Source of the DNA: Thermocaproicibacter sp036844765
GTDB taxonomy: Bacteria; Bacillota; Clostridia; Oscillospirales; Acutalibacteraceae
Direction: 5' to 3'
Length of the DNA: 64,000 nucleotides
Assembly (NCBI GenBank): GCA_036844765.1
Contig: DAIUFE010000004.1
Span: forward strand, 9,428-73,427
Positions 44,165 through 52,572 of the stretch are shown in pieces. Position 1 is the first letter of the stretch. Each line of letters begins with the position of its first letter. The translations under genes were made by a program, and so were the position numbers. The notes beneath the pieces are model-generated. The model ran no database searches. It saw nothing but the letters and a program-made list of their open reading frames with translations, and was not told the origin of the DNA.

Positions 44165-45109
44165 TTATTTTTTCAGCTCGCGCCGGACCACTTCCGCGAT
44201 ATGGGAAGCGCACAGGCCGAATTTCTCCAGCAGGTCGGCGGCCGGGCCGGAATGCCCGAACCGGTCGTTCACGCCGATCTTCACGACGGGCGCCGGGTAC
44301 TCCTCGCAGAGCACGGCGCAGACGGCGTCCCCGAGGCCGCCGATCACGTTGTGCTCCTCGACGGTGACGATCTTCCCCGTTTCCCGTGCCGCGCGGACGA
44401 TCAGCTCCCGGTCGATCGGCTTGAGGGTGTGCAGGTTGATCAGGCGCGCGTCGATCCCCTCTTTTTCCAGTTCCTTCACCGCCTGCAGCGCGCGGGAGAC
44501 CATCAGGCCCGTCGCAATCACGGTGATGTCCTTCCCCCCGCGCAGCGTGACGCCCTTCCCGATCTCGAAGCGGTAGTCGTCGGAGTTGTTGAAGCTCTCG
44601 ACCGCAAGGCGCGAAAGGCGCAGGTAGACCGGGCCGACATAGGCGGCCGCGGCCTTCACGGCCGCCTGCATCTCGTAATGGTCCGAGGGGTTCAGCACGA
44701 CCATGCCCGGGATGGCGCGCATCAGCGCGAGGTCCTCCAGGCACTGGTGCGTGGCGCCGTCCTCCCCCACGGAGATGCCCGCGTGGGAGCCGGCGATCTT
44801 TACGTTCAGGTGCGGGTAACCGACGGAATTGCGCACCTGCTCGAACGCGCGGCCGGCGGAAAACATGGCGAACGAGCTGGCGAACGGGATCTTCCCGCAC
44901 GTCGCGAGCCCGGCCGCCACACCGATCATGTTGCACTCCGCGATGCCGCAGTCGACGAAGCGGTCCGGGAACGCGTCCCGGAAAAAGAGCGTCTTGGTCG
45001 CGGAGGCGAGGTCGGCGTCGAGCACGACGATATCCGGATTCGTTTTGCCCAGCTCCACCAGCGCGAGGCCGTAGCTTTCGCGGGTCGCTTTTTTCACCAT
45101 CTCTGCCAT
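44165..45109 (-). CDS. Transketolase, C-terminal subunit
   Basis: A 314-residue protein carrying the pyrimidine-binding and C-terminal domains of transketolase: SFAMFSAGRAFEQVRNSV, the conserved GEDGATHQCLEDLALMR and TVEEHNVIGGLGDAV. It forms a split transketolase with the N-terminal subunit directly upstream: TAA and ATG abut with no spacer. The enzyme moves two-carbon units in the pentose phosphate pathway. Confidence 0.94.
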   Translation of the reverse strand: MAEMVKKATRESYGLALVELGKTNPDIVVLDADLASATKTLFFRDAFPDRFVDCGIAECNMIGVAAGLATCGKIPFASSFAMFSAGRAFEQVRNSVGYPHLNVKIAGSHAGISVGEDGATHQCLEDLALMRAIPGMVVLNPSDHYEMQAAVKAAAAYVGPVYLRLSRLAVESFNNSDDYRFEIGKGVTLRGGKDITVIATGLMVSRALQAVKELEKEGIDARLINLHTLKPIDRELIVRAARETGKIVTVEEHNVIGGLGDAVCAVLCEEYPAPVVKIGVNDRFGHSGPAADLLEKFGLCASHIAEVVRRELKK

Positions 45110-45955
45110 TTACTCCGCCTCCAATTCCGCGAGCGCCTGTTTCAGTTCCCGCATGGCGACCCGGTACTGCTCGTCGTTCGGGGCCTTGCCGTGCCACCCG
45201 ACCTGATTCTCCATATAGGAGACGCCCTTGCCCTTGACCGTTTTCGCGATGATCGCGCTCGGCTTCCCCTTCACGGTCTTCGCGTGCCCGACCGCCGCCT
45301 CGATCGCGTCGAGGTCGTGGCCGTCGATCTTCTGCACGTCGAAGCCGAACGCGCGGTATTTTTCGTCGATCGGCTCCGGGCCGCCGATCTCGGCCGTGGG
45401 GCCGTCGATCTGCAGGCCGTTGTCGTCGATGAACAGGCACAGGTTGTCCAGCTTATGGTGGCCGGCGAACATGGCGGCCTCCCAGACCTGGCCCTCCTCG
45501 ATCTCGCCGTCGCCCAGCAGGGCGTAGACGCGGTAGTTTCTGCCGTCCATCTTCCCGGCCAGCGCCATGCCGCACGCCGCGGAGACGCCCTGCCCCAGCG
45601 AGCCGGTGCTCATGTCGATGCCCGGCGTGCCCTTCATGTCCGGGTGGCCCTGGAGCATCGCGCCGATGTGGCGGAGCTTTTTGAGCTCGTCCCACGGAAA
45701 ATAGCCCTTGAGCGCCAGCGCGGCGTAAAGGCCCGGGCAGGTGTGCCCTTTGGAGAGGACAAACCGGTCGCGGTCCGGCGCCTTGGGGTGCGCCGGGTCC
45801 GCGTTCAGTTCCTTGAAGTACAGGTAGGCGAAGATCTCGGCCGCGGAGAGCGAGCCCCCCGGATGGCCGGATTTCGCGTGGTAGACACCTTCGATCGCGC
45901 CGATGCGGATCTTGCACGCGGCGATCTGCAGTCTTTTCTTTTCGCTCTGTTCCAT
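45110..45955 (-). CDS. Transketolase, N-terminal subunit
   Basis: A 281-residue protein with the thiamine diphosphate domain: SKGHTCPGLYAALALKG supplies the conserved histidine and LLGDGEIEEGQVWEA begins the TPP motif, ending at FIDDNGLQ. Two-subunit transketolases are usual in Clostridia and archaea. The promoter at 46031-46059 and a 13-base palindrome at 46002-46014 lie in the leader. Confidence 0.94.
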   Translation of the reverse strand: MEQSEKKRLQIAACKIRIGAIEGVYHAKSGHPGGSLSAAEIFAYLYFKELNADPAHPKAPDRDRFVLSKGHTCPGLYAALALKGYFPWDELKKLRHIGAMLQGHPDMKGTPGIDMSTGSLGQGVSAACGMALAGKMDGRNYRVYALLGDGEIEEGQVWEAAMFAGHHKLDNLCLFIDDNGLQIDGPTAEIGGPEPIDEKYRAFGFDVQKIDGHDLDAIEAAVGHAKTVKGKPSAIIAKTVKGKGVSYMENQVGWHGKAPNDEQYRVAMRELKQALAELEAE

Positions 45956-46001
45956 ATAACCTCCCGAAAACGCGGCGGATGCCCGCCCGTTTTTTCTGTG
46001 A

Positions 46002-46059
46002 TTTGTCTGACAAAAACAGGTTCCGCTTTTATTATAAGATATCGCCCGGCCGGAATCAA
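46002..46059 (-). promoter_or_regulatory. transketolase promoter with GntR/FadR-like palindrome
   Basis: On the minus strand -35 TTGATT (46059-46054) and -10 TATAAT (46036-46031) are 17 bases apart. About 20 bases after the -10, TTTGTC-T-GACAAA (46002-46014) is a perfect palindrome matching the T-N-G-T-N3-A-C-N-A pattern of FadR-type GntR operators. A repressor bound there would act as a roadblock near the transcription start. Confidence 0.6.
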
Positions 46060-46090
46060 GCGCCGGGGAGAAGAAAACGGCCCCGCGCGC

Positions 46091-47371
46091 TCACGCCGCC
46101 CCGCCGTAATCGTTGGCGGCGTGGAACCGGTCGATGGCCCAGAAAATCATTCCCAGCAGCATGCCGACCACCGCGCCGAGCGCCATGCCCGTGAGCCTGA
46201 CCTGGCCGATCTGCACGAACGCGCCGGAAAGGCCCGTCACCAGCACCACGCTGGTCATGGCGAGGTTGCGCGAGCGGCCGTAATCCACCTTCTGCTCCAC
46301 CAGCAGCCGCACGCCGGAGGCGGCGATCATGCCGTACAGCAGGAAGCTGACCCCGCCCATCACCGGCCCGGGGATGGACTGGATCACGGCGGAGACTTTG
46401 CCGAAGAACGAGACCGCGATCGAGAGCACGGCCGCCCCGCCGATCACCCAGACGCTGTAGACGCCGGTCATGGCCATCACGCCGATATTCTCGCCGTAGG
46501 TCGTGGTCGGCACGGAGCCGACCAGGCCGGAGAGCATGGTGGAGACGCCGTCGCCCAGCAGGGTGCGGTGCAGGCCCGGGTCGCGGATCAGGTCGCGCCC
46601 GATGATCTTGCCCGTGACGATCTGGTGGCCGATATGCTCGGAGACCACGACCAGCGAGGCCGGAAGGATAATGGAGATCGCCTTCCAGTCGAACCGGGCC
46701 GGCTGGAAATTGGGCAGGGTGAAAACGGGCGCCGCCGCGATCGGCCCCCAGGGGATCATCCCCAGGCACGCGGCCGCGGCATAGCCGACCGCGATGGCGA
46801 TCAGGATCGGGATCACGGCGAGGAACCGCCGGAACAGCACGGAGCCGAACACCGCCGTGCCCAGCGTGATCAGGAAGACCGCGACCCGCTTCGGGTCGAT
46901 CTGCCGGTAGGTGTCCGTCAGGACCAGGCCGCCCATCCGCGCGGCCGTGCCGGAAAGCTCCAGGCCGATCAGCGCGACGACCGCGCCCATCGCCGCGGGC
47001 GGCAGGATCACGCCGATCCATTTCGTGCCGCAGAACCGGATGACCCCCGCCACCAGGCAGAACACGGCGCCCGTTACGACGAACCCGCCCAGCGCGTCGG
47101 CGTAGCCCATGCCGGGCGCCGCCATGATGATGCCCGCCGGCGCGATGAACGCGAAGCTGGAGCCGAGGTACGCCGGGGCCTTGCCCTTCGTGATCAGAAT
47201 GTACAGCAGCGTGCCGACGCCGTTCATGAACAGCACGACGGCCGGGTTGATGCCCAGCAGGTTCGGCACCAGCACCGAGGCGCTGAACATGGCGAACAGG
47301 TGCTGCAGGCTCAGCGGGATTCCCTGCGCGAGCGGCGGCCTTTCCTCGACCGGAACGATGCGTTTTGCCAT
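46091..47371 (-). CDS. uraA: Uracil-xanthine permease (NCS2 family)
   Basis: A 426-residue carrier of the UraA type with about 14 helices: QHLFAMFSASVLVP near the N-terminus, SFAFIAPAG, the substrate-site region VVSEHIGHQIVTGKIIGRDL and SVPTTTYGENIGVMAMTGVYS. It imports uracil by proton symport. No PyrR-binding anti-antiterminator was recognised in the leader (47372-47434). The strong hairpin at 47435-47480 could terminate or attenuate reading from the rubredoxin gene upstream. Confidence 0.93.
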   Translation of the reverse strand: MAKRIVPVEERPPLAQGIPLSLQHLFAMFSASVLVPNLLGINPAVVLFMNGVGTLLYILITKGKAPAYLGSSFAFIAPAGIIMAAPGMGYADALGGFVVTGAVFCLVAGVIRFCGTKWIGVILPPAAMGAVVALIGLELSGTAARMGGLVLTDTYRQIDPKRVAVFLITLGTAVFGSVLFRRFLAVIPILIAIAVGYAAAACLGMIPWGPIAAAPVFTLPNFQPARFDWKAISIILPASLVVVSEHIGHQIVTGKIIGRDLIRDPGLHRTLLGDGVSTMLSGLVGSVPTTTYGENIGVMAMTGVYSVWVIGGAAVLSIAVSFFGKVSAVIQSIPGPVMGGVSFLLYGMIAASGVRLLVEQKVDYGRSRNLAMTSVVLVTGLSGAFVQIGQVRLTGMALGAVVGMLLGMIFWAIDRFHAANDYGGAA

Positions 47372-47434
47372 CTTTTTTCTCCTCTTTTTTGCTTTTTTCC
47401 CCGCCGCCCCGGCGGGGCGGACGGATAAAATCCC

Positions 47435-47480
47435 AAAAAAAAAGCCCTTCCGGCGCGCCCGCGCCGGTATGAGCTTTTTC
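47435..47480 (-). terminator. terminator between rubredoxin fusion and uraA
   Basis: On the minus strand AAAAAGCTC ... CCGGCGC-ggg-GCGCCGG ... GGGCTTTTTTTTT is a long hairpin with a nine-T tract. It begins a few bases after the stop of the flavin reductase-rubredoxin gene. Confidence 0.88.
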
Positions 47481-47491
47481 GGATTTTTTTC

Positions 47492-48151
47492 TTACTTCTG
47501 CCTTCGGAACGCCGATTTCGGCGCCCCGCAGATCGGGCACACCCAATCGTCCGGCAGTTCCTCGAACGGAACGTAAGGGTCGCTGTAAACGTAGCCGCAG
47601 ATCGTGCAGACCCAGCTTTCCGCGCCGCCGTTCGCCGCGGCGGGCGTCTCCTCGCGGTAGGTCGGCGCGTTCTTCGGCGCCCGCCCTTTGATCACGCGGT
47701 GGTAAAAGTCGTAGGTCATCGGCTTTCTGCGGACCTTCTCGCTCCCCGCGATCACCTCGCCGAGGAAAACGGTGTGGGAGGGCGTCTCCGCGCTGCCGAC
47801 GACGCGGCACAGGAACCAGCAGCAGATGTTCTCCTCGATCACGGGCACGCCCTCGGCCAGGACGCGGTAGCGGACGTTCTTCAGTTTGTCGGTATCGCGG
47901 CCGGAATTGAAGCCGAGCGCCCCGATCACCGCGCCCGACGTGTCCTCCGAGAGGATGGAAACGCTGAAGATCCCCGATTTTTTGATGCACTCGTTGCTGT
48001 AATTGTTGTGGCTCATGCTGAGCGAGACGATATTCGGCGAGGAGGCGACCTGCATCACCGTGTTCGCGATGCAGGCGGAAACCTTGTCCCCGTCCTTCAC
48101 GCCGACGGCGAACATGCCGTAGGACAGCATGGAAAAAACATCCCGGGTCAA
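47492..48151 (-). CDS. Flavin reductase-rubredoxin fusion (high-molecular-weight rubredoxin type)
   Basis: A 219-residue protein from a TTG at 48151 (GGGGGGTG six bases upstream). Residues 1-150 form an FMN-binding flavin-reductase-like domain (MLSYGMFAVGVKDGDKV, NVVSLS-type strands, VFLGEVIAGSE). The C-terminus is a rubredoxin with both CxxC pairs: WVCTICGYVYSDPY and DWVCPICGAPKS. Such fusions relay electrons from NAD(P)H to flavodiiron proteins that reduce oxygen or NO in anaerobes. No flavodiiron gene lies nearby. Confidence 0.92.
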   Translation of the reverse strand: MTRDVFSMLSYGMFAVGVKDGDKVSACIANTVMQVASSPNIVSLSMSHNNYSNECIKKSGIFSVSILSEDTSGAVIGALGFNSGRDTDKLKNVRYRVLAEGVPVIEENICCWFLCRVVGSAETPSHTVFLGEVIAGSEKVRRKPMTYDFYHRVIKGRAPKNAPTYREETPAAANGGAESWVCTICGYVYSDPYVPFEELPDDWVCPICGAPKSAFRRQK

Positions 48152-48185
48152 ACCGCACACCCCCCGTAAGAACTCGATCCGTATT

Positions 48186-48214
48186 ATTATATCTCCGGGC
48201 CGGCTGAAAAGCAA
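48186..48214 (-). promoter_or_regulatory. sigma-A promoter of rubredoxin fusion
   Basis: On the minus strand -35 TTGCTT (48214-48209) and -10 TATAAT (48191-48186) are 17 bases apart. Confidence 0.8.
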
Positions 48215-48223
48215 GGGTCCGCG

Positions 48224-49501
48224 CTATTTTTCGCCCTTCTTCCTGATCCTCTCCCAATAGGCGCGGAAGGCCCGCTCGGTCTTGTTGTCGCCGCAGCGGT
48301 AATAGACGGCGTCCTTCAGGTTGTCCGGCAGGTACTGCTGCGGGACGTAGTGGTCCGGGAAGCTGTGGGGATAGAGGTAGAACTGCCCCTTACGGGGGTT
48401 GTCGGCCCCGTCGTAGTGCAGGTTCTGGAGCTGCCGGGGGATCGGGCCGGACTTTCCCTCGCGGACGTCCTTCATCGCGGCGTCGACGGCCAGCACGCCG
48501 GAGTTCGACTTGGGGGCCAGGCACACTAAAATGACCGCGTCGGCCAGGGGGATGCGCGCCTCCGGCAGGCCGACCTGCAGGGCCGCGTCCACCGCGGCCT
48601 TCACGATCGGGACGATCTGCGGGTAGGCGAGCCCGACGTCCTCGCACGCGCAGACCATCAGCCGGCGGCACGCGGAGGGCAGGTCGCCCGCCAGCAGCAG
48701 GCGCGCAAGGTAGTGCAGCGCGGCGTCGGGGTCCGAGCCGCGCATGGACTTCTGGTAGGCGGAGACGATGTCGTAGTGCTCGTCGCCCGCGCGGTCGTAC
48801 CGCAGGGCGCTGCGCTGGGTCAGCTCCCGCGCGGCCCGCAGCGTGACCGTACACGAGCCGTCCGCCTCCTGGCCGGCGGAGAGCACGCACAGCTCCACGG
48901 CGTTGACCGCCTTGCGCACGTCCCCGCCGCAGGCGGAGGCGATGTGCTCCTCCGCGCCCTTCTCCACCCGGATGGTCCGGTGCTGCTCCTCCTCGAGGAA
49001 GCGGAACGCGCGCCGCACGGCCGGCAGCACATCCTCCTTTTCCACCGGCTTGAACTCGAAGACGGTCGAGCGGCTCAGGATGGCGCCGTACACGTAGAAA
49101 TACGGGTTCTCCGTCGTGGCGGCGACCAGCGTGATGGAGCCGTTCTCAATGAATTCCAGCAGGGTCTGCTGCTGCTTCTTGTTGAAATACTGGATCTCGT
49201 CGAGATAGAGCAGGATGCCGTTCGGGGCCTCGAGCGTGTCGATGCGGCCGACCACGTCGTGGATATCCGCCGTGGAGGCCGTGGTGCCGTTGAGCTTGTA
49301 CAGGGTGCGCTCGGTGCGCTTGGCGATGATGGAGGCGAGCGTCGTCTTGCCCACCCCCGCGGGGCCGTAAAAGACCATGTTGGGGATCTGCCCCGATTCG
49401 ATGATGCGGCGCAGCGGGCGGCCGGGGTCCAGAAGATGGTGCTGCCCGACGATATCGTCCAGCGTGTTCGGGCGGATACGGTCCGCAAGCGGAGCAGGCA
49501 T
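48224..49501 (-). CDS. rarA: Replication-associated recombination protein RarA (MgsA)
   Basis: A 425-residue AAA+ protein: PLADRIRPNTLDDIVGQHHLL start, Walker A GPAGVGKTT, Walker B LLYLDEIQYF, sensor 1 in AATTENPYF, and the C-terminal tetramerisation domain with MRGSDPDAALHYLARLL. It acts at stalled replication forks. Upstream (49502-49626) there is no gene, only a GTTCTCCCC/GGGGAGAAC hairpin, so it may be read with glyA. Confidence 0.94.
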   Translation of the reverse strand: MPAPLADRIRPNTLDDIVGQHHLLDPGRPLRRIIESGQIPNMVFYGPAGVGKTTLASIIAKRTERTLYKLNGTTASTADIHDVVGRIDTLEAPNGILLYLDEIQYFNKKQQQTLLEFIENGSITLVAATTENPYFYVYGAILSRSTVFEFKPVEKEDVLPAVRRAFRFLEEEQHRTIRVEKGAEEHIASACGGDVRKAVNAVELCVLSAGQEADGSCTVTLRAARELTQRSALRYDRAGDEHYDIVSAYQKSMRGSDPDAALHYLARLLLAGDLPSACRRLMVCACEDVGLAYPQIVPIVKAAVDAALQVGLPEARIPLADAVILVCLAPKSNSGVLAVDAAMKDVREGKSGPIPRQLQNLHYDGADNPRKGQFYLYPHSFPDHYVPQQYLPDNLKDAVYYRCGDNKTERAFRAYWERIRKKGEK

Positions 49502-49575
49502 GGGCTTCGCCTCCTTTCTCTCGGCAATCGGATCATTTCCGGCGTTTCGGCGGAACCGCAGAAAGCTTCCGCGCC

Positions 49576-49602
49576 GTTCTCCCCGCCTTCGGAGGGGAGA
49601 AC
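49576..49602. other. hairpin between glyA and rarA
   Basis: GTTCTCCCC (9-base arm), nine-base loop, GGGGAGAAC. There is no T tract on the minus strand, so read-through from glyA into rarA remains possible. Confidence 0.5.
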
Positions 49603-49626
49603 GTCAGGACCGGGCACGGCGGGGCT

Positions 49627-50880
49627 TTATTCGTACAGCGGGTGGCCCGCGCAGAGCTCCCGCACCGCGGCCTCGATTGCTCCGCGGGAGGCGTCGAAGT
49701 TTTGGATGGCGAGGGCCAGGCACTCCGCGATGCGGTCCATGTCCCGCGCGTCCATGCCGCGCGTGGTCACGGCGGGCGTGCCGACGCGCAGGCCGCTGGT
49801 CACGAACGGGCTGCGCTTCTCGTTGGGCACGGTGTTTTTGTTCGCGGTGATATGCACGGAATCGAGGTTCTTTTCGAGGTCCCTGCCGGTCAGCTCCAGG
49901 CCGCTCAGGTCGATCAGCATCATGTGGTTGTCCGTGCCGCCGGTCACCAGCTTCACGCCGCGGCGGGTCAGGCCGGCGGCGAGGGCGGCGGCGTTCTCCA
50001 CGACGCGGCGGGCGTATTCCCGGAACTCCGGCTTCATCGCCTCGCCCAGACAGACCGCCTTCGCGGCGATCACATGCATCAGCGGGCCGCCCTGCGTGCC
50101 GGGGAAGATCGCCTTGTCGATCGCCTTCGCGTACTGCTCTTTGCACAGGATAATACCGCCGCGCGGACCGCGCAGCGTCTTGTGCGTCGTGGTCGTCACC
50201 ACGTCCGCCCACGGGACCGGGCTCGGGTGGAGGCCGGCCGCGACCAGCCCGGCGATATGGGCCATATCGACCATCAGCAGCGCGCCGCAGGCGTCGCAGA
50301 TCTCGCGGAAGCGGCGGAAATCGATCGCGCGGGGGTAGGCGCTGGCGCCGGCGACGATCAGCTTCGGCTTCTCGCGCAGGGCGGTCTCGCGGACCGCGTC
50401 GTAATCGATGAGACCGGTGTCCGGCCGGACGCCGTAGGGGATGAAGTGGAAGTATCTGCCGGAGATGTTGACCGGGGAACCGTGGGTCAGGTGCCCGCCG
50501 TCCGAAAGGCCCATGCCCATCACGGTGTCGCCGGGCTGCAGCAGCGCGAAATAGACCGCCATGTTCGCCTGCGCGCCGGAGTGCGGCTGCACGTTGGCGT
50601 GCTCCGCGCCGAACAGCCGGCACGCGCGGGTGCGGGCGGTCTCCTCCACCGCGTCGACGCACTGGCAGCCGCCGTAGTAGCGCCTGCCGGGATAGCCCTC
50701 GGCATACTTGTTGGTGAGGACGCTGCCCATCGCGGCCATCACCGCGGGGGAGACGATGTTTTCGGAGGCGATCAGCTCGAGGTTGTCCCGCTGGCGCCGC
50801 AGCTCCCGCGCCATGGCCTCGCCCACCTCCGGGTCGGCCTGCCGGACGAAGCCGACGGTGTCCATCATGTCGCTGTACAT
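49627..50880 (-). CDS. glyA: Serine hydroxymethyltransferase
   Basis: A 417-residue PLP enzyme converting serine and tetrahydrofolate to glycine and methylene-tetrahydrofolate. ELIASENIVSPAV, NKYAEGYPGRRYYGG, the PLP lysine in TTTTHKTLRGPRGG and TNKNTVPNE-like NKNTVPNEKRSPF are present. The ATG at 50880 has AAGGGAT upstream. A promoter lies at 50915-50943, back to back with that of nth. Confidence 0.96.
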   Translation of the reverse strand: MYSDMMDTVGFVRQADPEVGEAMARELRRQRDNLELIASENIVSPAVMAAMGSVLTNKYAEGYPGRRYYGGCQCVDAVEETARTRACRLFGAEHANVQPHSGAQANMAVYFALLQPGDTVMGMGLSDGGHLTHGSPVNISGRYFHFIPYGVRPDTGLIDYDAVRETALREKPKLIVAGASAYPRAIDFRRFREICDACGALLMVDMAHIAGLVAAGLHPSPVPWADVVTTTTHKTLRGPRGGIILCKEQYAKAIDKAIFPGTQGGPLMHVIAAKAVCLGEAMKPEFREYARRVVENAAALAAGLTRRGVKLVTGGTDNHMMLIDLSGLELTGRDLEKNLDSVHITANKNTVPNEKRSPFVTSGLRVGTPAVTTRGMDARDMDRIAECLALAIQNFDASRGAIEAAVRELCAGHPLYE

Positions 50881-50914
50881 GCTTTCAGATCCCTTCCCGA
50901 GCAAATTTACAGAT

Positions 50915-50943
50915 ATTATACCCTCTCCCCGGGCAAAACGCAA
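50915..50943 (-). promoter_or_regulatory. sigma-A promoter of glyA
   Basis: On the minus strand -35 TTGCGT (50943-50938) and -10 TATAAT (50920-50915) are spaced by 17 bases. Confidence 0.75.
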
Positions 50944-50965
50944 CGGGATCCGGCGGTCCCGCGGC

Positions 50966-50994
50966 TTGCGCCGGGCCGCGTTTTGTACTAAAAT
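50966..50994 (+). promoter_or_regulatory. promoter of nth
   Basis: -35 TTGCGC (50966-50971), 17-base spacer, -10 TAAAAT (50989-50994). Confidence 0.6.
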
Positions 50995-51022
50995 GGGGAA
51001 AAAGCCCGAAGGGGTGCTCGGA

Positions 51023-51691
51023 ATGACGAAAAAACAGCGCGCCGCGCTTGCGGTGCAGGCTTTGAAGAAAGAATATCCGCAGGGCATCTGCTCGCTGAAT
51101 TACCGGGACCCGCTGCAGCTGCTGATCGCGACCCGGCTTTCCGCCCAGTGCACGGACGCCCGCGTCAACCTCGTGGTCCCGGCGCTCTTCGCCCGGTTCC
51201 CCGACCTCGACTCGTTCTGCGCGGGCACGCAGGAGGAGATCGAAAGCTATATCCGCTCGTGCGGGCTCTATAAGACCAAAGCCCGGGACATTCTCGCCCT
51301 GTGCCGGATGCTGAAGGCGGAATTCGGCGGCCGGGTGCCCGACACCGTCGAAGCCCTCACGCGTCTGCCCGGCGTGGGCCGCAAGACGGCCAATCTGATC
51401 GTGGGGGACGTCTACGGCAAGCCCGCCGTCGTGACCGACACGCACTGCATCCGCATCTGCGGCCGCCTGGGCCTGAGCGAAGGGAAAAATCCCCCGCAGG
51501 TGGAAAAGCAGCTGCGCGCCGTGCTGCCGCCCGAGGAATCGAACGATTTCTGCCACCGGCTGGTCCTGCACGGGCGCGCCGTCTGCACGGCCCGCAGCCC
51601 GAAATGCGGCGTCTGCTGCATGCGGGAATTCTGCCGGTTCTACGCTTCGGGCGCCGCGAAAGGGGCGAAAAAAGCGGAGAAAAAGGCTTAG
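51023..51691 (+). CDS. nth: Endonuclease III (DNA glycosylase/AP lyase)
   Basis: A 222-residue HhH-GPD enzyme removing oxidised pyrimidines. The helix-hairpin-helix LPGVGRKTANLI contains the catalytic lysine; the conserved aspartate is in VVTDTHCIRI. The C-terminal 4Fe-4S loop is C-x6-C-x2-C-x5-C (CTARSPKCGVCCMREFC). The ATG at 51023 has GAAGGGGTG upstream. The last four bases overlap the convergent exonuclease gene. Confidence 0.96.
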   Translation: MTKKQRAALAVQALKKEYPQGICSLNYRDPLQLLIATRLSAQCTDARVNLVVPALFARFPDLDSFCAGTQEEIESYIRSCGLYKTKARDILALCRMLKAEFGGRVPDTVEALTRLPGVGRKTANLIVGDVYGKPAVVTDTHCIRICGRLGLSEGKNPPQVEKQLRAVLPPEESNDFCHRLVLHGRAVCTARSPKCGVCCMREFCRFYASGAAKGAKKAEKKA

Positions 51692-52569
51692 GCGCCCTTC
51701 TCCCCGCTCTTTTCTTCCCGTTCCGCCTTCTCTTCCGTTTCGAGCGGGAGAATCGCCTTCCGGACGACCAGCCCCTCGTATTTCAGCTTGAACTGCACCC
51801 GGCCGCAGAAGCGGTGCCCACAGTTCCGGCACAGGAACCAGGCGCGGAAGCTCCGGTTGCGAAGCTGCCATTTGCCGATCCTGCGCGCCCGGTGCCCGCA
51901 GAGGTCGCAGAAAAACGTGAGGTCCGCCGGGCGGACGAGCGGATGGCGCAGATCGCAGATCTCGGTGGTTTTGAACTCCATGCGGTCGTAGAACTCCGGG
52001 CACTCCGCGTCCCGGATGAACGGCTGCAGCGTTTCGGGGCTGTAGAGCCTGCGGAAGCACTCGAACTCCAGCAGACTGTCGCTCAGCGCGCGGTGGTGGC
52101 TGAAGGCCTCCGGATCGATGCCGAGCCGCCGGGCGGCGGTCTCGAGGCCCGTCTGGCGGGAAGGGTCGCAGCCGAGCACCCCCTCGCAGTAGGCCTGCAG
52201 ATCGACGTATCGTTTGAGGAACGGAATATGGTCGCTGCCGCAGAAATAGCGGCAGTTTTCGATCAGCGCGAGGATGTCGGACGTGCCCCACGTCATGACG
52301 ACGGCGTCGCCCGCCCATTTCCCGAACCGGGAAACGGCCTGCATGAACTGCAGGCCGCCCTCGAGCTCCTCGTTGGTGATACTGGTGAGGGTCCTGATCT
52401 TTCCGCTGATCTTTTTCCCGACCTGCGGGCGGATCAGCGCCTGGAAGGTGTCGGGGGGCTCCCCGCCCCCGGCGCGCACGGCCCCGAACTCGATGATCTC
52501 GTTGATGAACGCCTTCAGCCGTTTGCTGTACGCGCCGTTCCATTCCAGGTCCAGAACCACAAAATCCAT
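51688..52569 (-). CDS. DEDDh 3'-5' exonuclease with C-terminal zinc-ribbon-like domain
   Basis: A 293-residue protein. The N-terminal RNase-T/epsilon-like exonuclease (residues 1-180) has ExoI VLDLEWNG, ExoII near WGTSDILALIENC and ExoIII HHRALSDSLLEF, close to the KapD/Eri-1 group. The C-terminal part has CDLCGHRARRIG and CRNCGHRFCG, two CxxC pairs typical of zinc ribbons. This suggests an RNA or DNA end-processing enzyme. It is 3 bases after the typA stop. Confidence 0.85.
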   Translation of the reverse strand: MDFVVLDLEWNGAYSKRLKAFINEIIEFGAVRAGGGEPPDTFQALIRPQVGKKISGKIRTLTSITNEELEGGLQFMQAVSRFGKWAGDAVVMTWGTSDILALIENCRYFCGSDHIPFLKRYVDLQAYCEGVLGCDPSRQTGLETAARRLGIDPEAFSHHRALSDSLLEFECFRRLYSPETLQPFIRDAECPEFYDRMEFKTTEICDLRHPLVRPADLTFFCDLCGHRARRIGKWQLRNRSFRAWFLCRNCGHRFCGRVQFKLKYEGLVVRKAILPLETEEKAEREEKSGEKGA

Positions 52570-52572
52570 CTT

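Noticed and set aside
46002..46014. CIRCE or LexA-type site
   Set aside because: The palindrome TTTGTCTGACAAA fits neither the CIRCE nine-base arms nor the Gram-positive LexA box.
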